Shown in pieces: positions 9,111 to 17,143 of a DNA stretch of 64,000 bases. Made by a program: the position numbers and the translations under genes. Every line of letters starts with the position of its first letter. The stretch's first letter is position 1. The DNA comes from Secundilactobacillus odoratitofui DSM 19909 = JCM 15043 (GTDB lineage Bacteria; Bacillota; Bacilli; Lactobacillales; Lactobacillaceae): NCBI RefSeq assembly GCF_001434895.1, contig NZ_AZEE01000029.1, positions 37,257 through 101,256 on the forward strand. Reading direction: 5' to 3'. Below the pieces are notes generated by a model, which saw nothing but the letters and a program-made list of their open reading frames with translations, was not told the origin of the DNA and did no database searches.

Positions 9111-12100
9111 GAATCGCCTCCGCATTTACGGAGAATACATTGCACTGGTTGTCTTCGCTACCCCACCTTTGGAATCACCTCCGCATGTGCGGAGAATACG
9201 AGCTTGCTCTTTTTGCGACGGTTTTTGGGGGAGAATCACCTCCGCATGCGCGGAGAATACCGCTAGACACCGCCAAGCTGACCACGATTGAGAGGATCAG
9301 CGGAGAATACATCTGGAAGCAGCTCAAAATGACCGCGAGGCTAGGATCACCTCCGCATGTGCGGAGAATACTTGATGTGGAGACCGTGAACGATTCCAGG
9401 CATAAGGATCACCTCCGCATGTGCGGAGAATACTCACACAAGCCAACTGAAACTGGTTCAATACTGGGATCACCTCCGCATGTGCGGAGAATACCGACCA
9501 TGGACCAACCTACTACCAAAACCGTCGGGATCACCTCCGCATGTGCGGAGAATACACTTAATCGATTTGTTATTGGTGATGGTGAGCTTGGGATCACCTC
9601 CGCATGTGCGGAGAATACAGCTCGCCCAGATAGTGACGATGAGTTTTTGCGGGATCACCTCCGCATGTGCGGAGAATACTCGCTATGAAGATTAAAGAAA
9701 ACACTGCCCTTAGGATCACCTCCGCATGTGCGGAGAATACTTGCAGGCCTGTCTAAGTTGGTTAAGTGCCTCGGGATCACCTCCGCATGTGCGGAGAATA
9801 CACCCGAAAAGGCCGTCATGTTTAGCCAGTACCTGGATCACCTCCGCATGTGCGGAGAATACATCGACGCCAGCAAGCAAGTAGCTGGCAACTGGGGATC
9901 ACCTCCGCATGTGCGGAGAATACCAGTGACTAAAATTCTACAAACTGAACGGTTTGGGATCACCTCCGCATGTGCGGAGAATACACTTTCGCAAACCAAC
10001 GGCGGCCGCTACACGTAGGATCACCTCCGCATGTGCGGAGAATACTAATTGTGGTAGAACGAGTTTGAAGACAATTTGGGATCACCTCCGCATGTGCGGA
10101 GAATACCCTGATAGGTCTTACTGCTGGATAGCTTTTTCAGGATCACCTCCGCATGTGCGGAGAATACAATGGTACGAGAACTATTTAAGGAAAAAGTGTG
10201 GGATCACCTCCGCATGTGCGGAGAATACAAAAAGATACCGCCTAAGCCCAGTGCAACAGGGGGATCACCTCCGCATGTGCGGAGAATACCGCCTCAGCAT
10301 CCTCATCAACCCAACCCATCGGGGATCACCTCCGCATGTGCGGAGAATACAATGAAAAGATGTTTCTTAGATAATATTTCCAGGGATCACCTCCGCATGT
10401 GCGGAGAATACTGAATCAACAAATTAGCCCGATGCCTGAGTTTGGGATCACCTCCGCATGTGCGGAGAATACTGTGTATCTTAGTCCGGTGCCAAGTTTG
10501 TTTGAGGATCACCTCCGCATGTGCGGAGAATACCGCAATGAACCAGATAATGAAAAGATTGTAGCAGGATCACCTCCGCATGTGCGGAGAATACGACCTA
10601 AATAAATACGGTACTGTTCCGGGAATGGGATCACCTCCGCATGTGCGGAGAATACGGCATTTGTACCCCAAATGTTCCCCAAGATATCAGGATCACCTCC
10701 GCATGTGCGGAGAATACTGCCTTCAAGTTCTGAATCGTATTTTAGTAGGTAGGATCACCTCCGCATGTGCGGAGAATACTTCTTTTTGCTTTTTACGCTT
10801 GATATACAGGCGGGATCACCTCCGCATGTGCGGAGAATACTTAAGTTCAAATAGTATTCAAAATCTTTAGCAGGGATCACCTCCGCATGTGCGGAGAATA
10901 CTTTGAGTGGCACCAAATCACGACTGATCAATCGGGATCACCTCCGCATGTGCGGAGAATACTCACTGGCAATTCGCTTGCCAAGTCCGTTATCGGGATC
11001 ACCTCCGCATGTGCGGAGAATACCAGGGCGAAGCTGACTTGTATTTCAAACTGTTAGGATCACCTCCGCATGTGCGGAGAATACATTGCCTTATGATGTT
11101 CAAGACGCTAATCGCAAGGATCACCTCCGCATGTGCGGAGAATACCTCAAGAACGTGTTGTCGTCCATCTCAAAGTGGGGATCACCTCCGCATGTGCGGA
11201 GAATACGTAAGTGTGTAGGGTATGTATGGTTGTGACGGGGGATCACCTCCGCATGTGCGGAGAATACAAATTACTGAAGAAAATTATAGCGATTATATTG
11301 GGATCACCTCCGCATGTGCGGAGAATACTTGAAAATGTATTAGTTTCAACTACGATTTCAAGGATCACCTCCGCATGTGCGGAGAATACTTCGAAAAAGA
11401 TTCAAAATTTGATACATTTTGGGGATCACCTCCGCATGTGCGGAGAATACCTCAGTATGCTGCTAAACCGTTCGCTGCACTGGGGATCACCTCCGCATGT
11501 GCGGAGAATACACAGCGGGAAAAGATACCGTGACGGCGGCATTGGGATCACCTCCGCATGTGCGGAGAATACTAGAGAGGTGATGATAATGAGGCGATAT
11601 ACTTTAGGATCACCTCCGCATGTGCGGAGAATACACAGCGGGAAAAGATACCGTGACGGCGGCATTGGGATCACCTCCGCATGTGCGGAGAATACCGGTT
11701 ATTGAGTGGCTGGAAGGAAGGTGAGCAAGGATCACCTCCGCATGTGCGGAGAATACCACGGTAAGTCGCATCAGCTGGAATCCGCATGGGGATCACCTCC
11801 GCATGTGCGGAGAATACTCTGTAATGTTTTCCCAATTATTTGGTGTTAAGGGATCACCTCCGCATGTGCGGAGAATACACTGACACCAAGACACAGGCCA
11901 AGCAAGCTGAGGGATCACCTCCGCATGTGCGGAGAATACAGGGACAAGCAACGGGGGCGAAATAGATGGCAGGGATCACCTCCGCATGTGCGGAGAATAC
12001 TATTTAGACGATATGTCGATGCTGGGACAGATGGGATCACCTCCGCATGTGCGGAGAATACCAAGTCATCCGGATTGACGACATAAGCGTCAAAGGGATC

Positions 12101-12733
12101 ACCTCCGCATGTGCGGAGAATACTTGGCAAAGAATTACCAAAGGTTGGTTCACGTAGGATCACCTCCGCATGTGCGGAGAATACCAATCAACAGATAACC
12201 GCGCTGATGCCGATTAAGGATCACCTCCGCATGTGCGGAGAATACTATACCAGCATCTTTAAGCTGCTGAATTGTGTGGGATCACCTCCGCATGTGCGGA
12301 GAATACTTAAAAGCAGAACCAACTGGTCCACTAAAGTCAGGATCACCTCCGCATGTGCGGAGAATACATCGCGCAAGCTTGGATGCCTACCCTGACTAAG
12401 GGATCACCTCCGCATGTGCGGAGAATACATATGGCCTCGGTATCATGGACCACTGATAACGGGATCACCTCCGCATGTGCGGAGAATACTCAACCTCAGA
12501 AGTACCCGGTTTAAAAAAACAAGGATCACCTCCGCATGTGCGGAGAATACCGGTATGAGCTTTCCCACAAATCAGTTTCACCGGGATCACCTCCGCATGT
12601 GCGGAGAATACTGGCCGATGCAGTCAAAGATTCAGCTGAATTAGGGATCACCTCCGCATGTGCGGAGAATACAACGACTAGCAATGGCGTTAGCAGGGTT
12701 ACTCAGGATCACCTCCGCATGTGCGGAGAATAC
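9111..12733 (-). CRISPR. Type I-E CRISPR array, 60 repeats and 59 spacers
   Basis: A 28-bp repeat core recurs with a 61-bp period. On the plus strand it begins GGATCACCTCCGCATG and ends TGCGGAGAATAC. In the transcribed (minus) direction it starts GTATTCTCCGC, forms a CTCCGC/GCGGAG hairpin and ends GTGATCC. Including a variable last base, the repeat is effectively 29 nt and most spacers 32 nt; a few intervals are 62 or 63 nt. I count 60 repeats. Those at 9111, 9172 and 9233 carry substitutions and the one at 9294-9310 has lost 11 internal bases, marking the old trailer end on the left. The identical repeats on the right mark the leader end. Transcription therefore runs toward the cas genes. 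Confidence 0.98.
9294..9310 (-). repeat. CRISPR repeat with 11-bp internal deletion
   Basis: The fourth repeat from the trailer end is only 17 bp (GGATCAG followed by CGGAGAATAC). It has lost half of the hairpin and part of the handle-side stem. Cas6e could not process it normally, so the spacers on both sides probably remain fused in one RNA. Confidence 0.9.
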
Positions 12734-12830
12734 ACTAAACAAATCCCATTATATCAACATTCTAAAATTGCCAAACACACTTTTTTAATCAGTTTCGTTC
12801 AACTAATTTAGGCTATCTCTTAAAACAAGT
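12734..12830 (-). promoter_or_regulatory. CRISPR leader with extended -10 promoter
   Basis: The AT-rich sequence next to the youngest repeat holds, on the minus strand, TTGGCA, 15 nt, then TATAAT (12753-12748) preceded by TG in the extended -10 arrangement TGATATAAT. The predicted start is about 8 nt before the first repeat. This orientation agrees with the degenerate repeats at the opposite end. The rest of the stretch up to 12945 is AT-rich with no gene. Confidence 0.7.
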
Positions 12831-12945
12831 ATATTACAACATCTTTTAAATCCATCAAATAAAGATCTCGACACTTAATCCTCACAATTAATAACTACGT
12901 AAATATATCCAACTTAATTTCCCAACTCGTAAATATAAAAAACTA

Positions 12946-13335
12946 TTATTCACCAAAAATCGACTCCCCTAACAAATCAGCAGCATATTTCCTAACACTC
13001 GCAGGAAAATGCACACTATTCTTAACTTGACGTAACCACTGTTTCTTATAGGCTAACGCGCGATGAGCAGCGAAGCCATACAGTTTTCGAGGATTTTCAT
13101 TCTTATTCGCAGTTATCATTTCATTCTTCAATCGAGTTAGTGTTGGCATAATCAACTGTCTTAGTTGTAAGTCCGTAGTTGCAGACTTACTCAACGACCA
13201 GGCCATGTCGAGTTGCTGGCAATCCGGATAACTCATTCTCGAACTTTGGGCATCCGCTATGAAATTGGTTAATACTTCCCCAGGATTCGTTGTTAATTCT
13301 ACAAGTTGATGATCTAAGTAATAAATTGAGCTCAT
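12946..13335 (-). CDS. Hypothetical 129-aa protein beside the CRISPR leader
   Basis: The start at 13335 has an AAAGGAG ribosome binding site 7 nt upstream, supporting a real gene. The protein begins MSSIYYLDHQLVELTTNPGE, is hydrophilic, has no membrane segment or signal peptide, and ends in a basic, probably helical C-terminal third (KKQWLRQVKNSVHFPASVRK). I do not recognise a family. A structured RNA with its own terminator lies directly upstream (13408-13533), and the same arrangement precedes the nuclease gene at 13631-15442. Confidence 0.7.
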   Translation of the reverse strand: MSSIYYLDHQLVELTTNPGEVLTNFIADAQSSRMSYPDCQQLDMAWSLSKSATTDLQLRQLIMPTLTRLKNEMITANKNENPRKLYGFAAHRALAYKKQWLRQVKNSVHFPASVRKYAADLLGESIFGE

Positions 13336-13407
13336 GTCAAATCTCCTTTTGTAGTTGGCTTAAAGTGCTATGCAGCATATCAAAATATGTACCAAAAATT
13401 GCCGAAG

Positions 13408-13533
13408 CTACGAAAAAGGCCATGCAAATGCACGACCTTTTTCTTCCGCAGTCTGCATCCTACTATGGTGGGGCACGTTGCCGCTCTCACGGTACGTTGC
13501 CGGTTGGTCATCGTGCATAGTCACTCGCAACAC
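13408..13533 (-). ncRNA. Structured RNA, copy 1 of 2 (candidate small RNA or attenuator leader)
   Basis: On the minus strand a promoter (TTGAAT at 13568-13563, 17 nt, TATGTA at 13545-13540) is followed by about 125 nt ending in a hairpin with a U-run (13411-13443). Conserved elements shared with the copy at 15563-15700 include GTTGC, an ACTATG/CATAGT stem, GCAACGNACCGTGA with a GNRA-loop hairpin, GGATGC, and the terminator arm GGTCGYGCATTTGCAYG. Differences between the copies tend to preserve pairing. It lies upstream of the 129-aa gene, so it may be a free RNA or a leader. It is not a T-box: the UGGNACC motif is absent. Confidence 0.7.
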
Positions 13534-13630
13534 TCTTGATACATATATTATTTCTGAGAATAATTCAAATTTTCGAGGTTGTAAAATATAATGAACACAA
13601 GAAATATTCGAATTACAGGGAATGGTTCAA

Positions 13631-15442
13631 TTAATTCTTCGAATTATTTAATAATCTAATACGCTCTTTGTATGTTTTACCCGATCTGACTTCAATATTC
13701 AAATCTATAGCTAATTTTGCCCATTCAATAGCCTGATTCTTATTTATTTTTTTAAAGTAAATAAAAAATCTAAACCATGCCACCTGCATTGGATAGTATT
13801 CTCTTTCTAAATATTTATGGTAAAAATCTGTAGGAGCTTCAATTTCAGCCTCAATGTCACGAATTCTACTTTTTAAAGATTTTTTCTTTGGTAGATTTTG
13901 CACACTTCCTGTTATACTCTCTTCATCAATTAGTCCCGAATACTCTCTTCTTAATTTGCCTAGCTCTTTTAACCTTACTTGAATAAAATTATTTTTCCTC
14001 AAGACTATATCTCGAGCTGGGAAAAATTTTTCTTTTAAAGGCATTGATATTGCTTTTTTCGTTAATATATCTTGCTCTTCTTCGAATTGATTATCGCAAA
14101 CATTTAATTTATTTTGTAAATCAATACCTTCTGTTAATCGAATAGAAAAATTTTTAAAATCCAAATTTTTTTCGTATAATTTTTCTCGTATTTTTTGTAA
14201 CATGGATAATTTTTCCTTGTACGTATAAAGTACTGCATCCCTAGTTTTATTCATTCTCTGATATTTTCTAATGTTTTCAGAAAGTTGACTGTATTCATCT
14301 TTTCGATTAGGTAATATTTTTATTCGTTTGATGTATTTATTCACAGATAAATCGCATTCACTACAAATACTGCTAATTACTTCTTTTATCATGTAGTTAG
14401 GCATTATTTCAATTAACTTAACATTATTAATTTCACTAATTTCTTTTTTCCGTTTATCTCGCTCTTGAGCATTTTTAAGACCCGCTTCACCACCGAAAAT
14501 GCTTATCGCCTCGAAATGCTGCGCGCCTTGATATTCTAAGGCAATTTTATATTTTGGAAAATAAATATCATAGTGTTGCAAGCCTAAAAAATCGGGAGAA
14601 TAATGTTGTTTTACAATTTGATCATCAAAAATCAATTGTATTTCTCTAAATAATAAAGTTTCGCTAATCCATCCGGCTCCAACCAACGGTAAATTTTTGC
14701 TTTTTCTAAGTTTATTTTCACTCAAACGAACAAGCTCTTTAAGTTTTTTATTTTTCTCAGTATTCTCTCTTACTTTGTACGTCCTAACCTGTATTGCACC
14801 ATGTGCACCATTCGAATTAGGAAGCCCTAATTCAAAGTAAGTAACATCTCTGTACCGATATAGCCAATTAATCTCAGACTTACTTGACTCCTTTTTTAAT
14901 TCAATTAGGAGTAACTCTTCAATTTCATCAATAAACATTTTACCAACGGTAGTTAAGAGGCTCTGTATGGAAATAGTTTCAAAAAAATCCCTTTCTTTTA
15001 AATTATCATTCATCTCAGGCCAACTATACATTAAAATATCCATTGGAGTAATTCCACTGATCCCTAATAAATATTTTTTAGAGTACTGTATCCATTCCGT
15101 AACAATCTGTTTATTACCAATTAAATTCCCCATTTCACATATCCAACTCGAAGCATACGCAGCTAATTTGGGAACCCTATCTGAATAAGTTTCTATCAAC
15201 CATTTAAAGTCTGGTTCAATTCTTCTAACAGTTTCAATAGATTGATCTAAGTAAAACTGATCAAGTTTTTTCCATAGATAAAAAAAATAATATGAGGTGT
15301 TCTCACATTCAGATGTACTCACCTGCACTTTTTCATGATTATTCCACTGTTTTTCTAGCCATCGATAATAATTTTTTACTTTTAAACTTGCGCTCTCAAA
15401 GTCGTTACCATATTTATCGTTCCATTCTGGAACATTTTTCAA
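13631..15442 (-). CDS. PD-(D/E)XK (Vsr-like fold) nuclease-domain protein, probable defence gene
   Basis: A 603-aa hydrophilic protein with a central nuclease core: SETLLFREIQLIF with Glu262, then DIYFPKYKIALEYQGAQHF with Asp292, Glu303 and Gln305, then RDKRKKEI and VKLIEI. This is the D-x(n)-E-x-Q arrangement of Vsr-like/DUF559-type PD-(D/E)XK domains that bind short DNA ends. The remainder is helical and charged and is not recognised. It is AT-rich like its neighbours, lies 405 bp downstream of the methyltransferase and follows copy 2 of the structured RNA. It may be the cleavage subunit of the neighbouring modification system or an independent nuclease. Confidence 0.75.
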   Translation of the reverse strand: MKNVPEWNDKYGNDFESASLKVKNYYRWLEKQWNNHEKVQVSTSECENTSYYFFYLWKKLDQFYLDQSIETVRRIEPDFKWLIETYSDRVPKLAAYASSWICEMGNLIGNKQIVTEWIQYSKKYLLGISGITPMDILMYSWPEMNDNLKERDFFETISIQSLLTTVGKMFIDEIEELLLIELKKESSKSEINWLYRYRDVTYFELGLPNSNGAHGAIQVRTYKVRENTEKNKKLKELVRLSENKLRKSKNLPLVGAGWISETLLFREIQLIFDDQIVKQHYSPDFLGLQHYDIYFPKYKIALEYQGAQHFEAISIFGGEAGLKNAQERDKRKKEISEINNVKLIEIMPNYMIKEVISSICSECDLSVNKYIKRIKILPNRKDEYSQLSENIRKYQRMNKTRDAVLYTYKEKLSMLQKIREKLYEKNLDFKNFSIRLTEGIDLQNKLNVCDNQFEEEQDILTKKAISMPLKEKFFPARDIVLRKNNFIQVRLKELGKLRREYSGLIDEESITGSVQNLPKKKSLKSRIRDIEAEIEAPTDFYHKYLEREYYPMQVAWFRFFIYFKKINKNQAIEWAKLAIDLNIEVRSGKTYKERIRLLNNSKN

Positions 15443-15562
15443 ATTTTTAATTTTTTAACACCTCTACATCTGAATTATTCTCTCTTTTTAATTAATTTTT
15501 CCTCTATTTCTGTGATAAAGCCTAAATTCATCCTTACTAACCATGGATTAAAAACTCATCTA

Positions 15563-15700
15563 CTGTACACAAAAAGAGGCGTGCAAATGCGCGACCTCTT
15601 ATTTACGTAGACAGCATCCACTATGATGTGAACGTTATCGTTTTCACGGTGCGTTGCTGATTAGTCGTCATACATAGTTAGCTGCAACAATTTCGATATA
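15563..15700 (-). ncRNA. Structured RNA, copy 2 of 2 (candidate small RNA or attenuator leader)
   Basis: This second copy of the element at 13408-13533 lies on the minus strand, 120 nt upstream of the nuclease gene, and ends in a hairpin with a U-run (15569-15602, arms AAGAGG and CCTCTT). The ACTATG/CATAGT stem is identical and the inner hairpin has a GAAA loop where copy 1 has GAGA. Terminator stem bases changed together relative to copy 1 (CATGCA to CGTGCG-type changes). A -10-like TATATC lies near 15695, but no clear -35 was found. The remaining sequence from 15443 to 15847 shows no gene. Confidence 0.7.
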
Positions 15701-15847
15701 AAAGTAAGTTTTTATATAGCTTTAGCTACACAGTTGTTAACCCGCTTCTGTTTGAACGCTCTTACATCTGAGCTTTAATAAACTACAATTTCCGTTAAAA
15801 TAGATTAATATGAAATTCGACTAATTCTTTAGAAGATTAATAATCCA

Positions 15848-17143
15848 CTAATGAGTAACGTAGTCAATTTTCCTATTGCTTCTAAAGTGTCCTTTTTGTG
15901 GTTCATCATTAATAATTTGAGACAATTCTTTCCCAATCTCTGTAATCAAATCAACCACTAATGCGTTGCCCATTGTGAAGTATCTCTCGGTATCTGAAAT
16001 GCCCTTAAAATTCGTCCAACCTTCAGGAAAAGTATTTATTAATTCGGCTTCTTCAGGTGAAATCAACCTTAATTTACCATTTCCTGGATCCCTGACTACA
16101 TGACTCATCCGCGATACCGTATGTTCGGAAGTCACCATAGTTCTCGCTGGTTTATCTAACGGATCTGGGAAACTTATGGCCCCCATCCCATATCTATATG
16201 TGTACTCTCCAGACTTTGAGATTTTATGTTGTTGTTGAAACCCACCTTTTAATTGTTTGAATTTTTGAATTTTTTCACTATCCAAATATAGACTCTTAAT
16301 TGCGTTGTTTGGCTTAATTATCTCTGAAAGTGTTTTTGGAGGCTTACTTTTAGGTAAATAGTCAGCCATATAAACATGTCCATCTACCATAAGTCCAGTT
16401 TTTCTAAAACCTCGCTTTAATTTAAACTTTGAAGAAAATTCATCTAAGTTCTTAAATTCATTTAAATTAACTTCTTCAACTTCTTTAACTTCTTGGACCA
16501 GCAAAGAACTCGACAAAGGTGCAATTGTTTTTAACACATTTGAAATATTTGTATTTTGAACTAATTTCTTCAACATTGCTTGATAACTTGTGTCTTCTCG
16601 TGAAGCAAAAATAAAAGTTCTTCTTCTTCTCTGTGGGAAACCATAGTCGGCAGCGTTTATGACTTTCCAGGTCACGCTGTAACCAAGATCTGAAAGCGTT
16701 CGTAGAATCATTCCAAAATCTCTACCAGGCTGTTCCTTTGTCACCCCAGGAGATGTTAACAATCGATCTACATTCTCTAAAAGAATAAACTCTGGCCATT
16801 TTGCCTCAATTACATCCTTAATATCCCACCAAAGAACACCCTTTTTTCCAAAAAGTCCCTTTGCACTGGAAGATGCCACTGAATAATCCTGACAAGGGAA
16901 TCCCCCCACTAAAAGATCCATCTGTGGAATTTTTGACTTATTTACCAATGCAATATCCTTGGGCGAAAGATTGGTACCCTCGAATCTTTTCTGATAAATT
17001 TCATAAGCAAATTGATGCTTTCTACCTGGTTCAAACTGATTTGCCCAAACTACATCAAAGTTAACATCCGCATGCTTCAGACCTATGTGAAAGCCTCCAA
17101 CACCAGCGAACAGCTCTGCAACCCTTATCTTTTTACTTTTCAT
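15848..17143 (-). CDS. DNA (cytosine-5-)-methyltransferase
   Basis: A 431-aa enzyme with all main Dcm motifs in order: ELFAGVGGFHIGL (SAM binding, residues 10-22), GFPCQDYS with catalytic Cys84, ENV at 123-125, QRRRR at 171-175, a target-recognition region, and C-terminal INTFPEGW and MGNALVVDL. It transfers a methyl group to cytosine C5, normally protecting host sites from a partner nuclease. The start overlaps the helicase-nuclease gene by 11 nt, so the two are one operon. The target sequence cannot be read from the protein. Confidence 0.95.
   Translation of the reverse strand: MKSKKIRVAELFAGVGGFHIGLKHADVNFDVVWANQFEPGRKHQFAYEIYQKRFEGTNLSPKDIALVNKSKIPQMDLLVGGFPCQDYSVASSSAKGLFGKKGVLWWDIKDVIEAKWPEFILLENVDRLLTSPGVTKEQPGRDFGMILRTLSDLGYSVTWKVINAADYGFPQRRRRTFIFASREDTSYQAMLKKLVQNTNISNVLKTIAPLSSSLLVQEVKEVEEVNLNEFKNLDEFSSKFKLKRGFRKTGLMVDGHVYMADYLPKSKPPKTLSEIIKPNNAIKSLYLDSEKIQKFKQLKGGFQQQHKISKSGEYTYRYGMGAISFPDPLDKPARTMVTSEHTVSRMSHVVRDPGNGKLRLISPEEAELINTFPEGWTNFKGISDTERYFTMGNALVVDLITEIGKELSQIINDEPQKGHFRSNRKIDYVTH

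Noticed and set aside
9069..12811. Many overlapping open frames reading PHVRRI, ITSACAEN or HLRMCGEY repeats
   Set aside because: They are translations of the CRISPR repeat in several frames and strands. None has a ribosome binding site, and all follow the repeat period.
13408..15700. Structured RNA copies as T-box leaders
   Set aside because: The UGGNACC T-box bulge and stem I signatures seen in the real T-boxes at 40.7 and 47.3 kb are absent.
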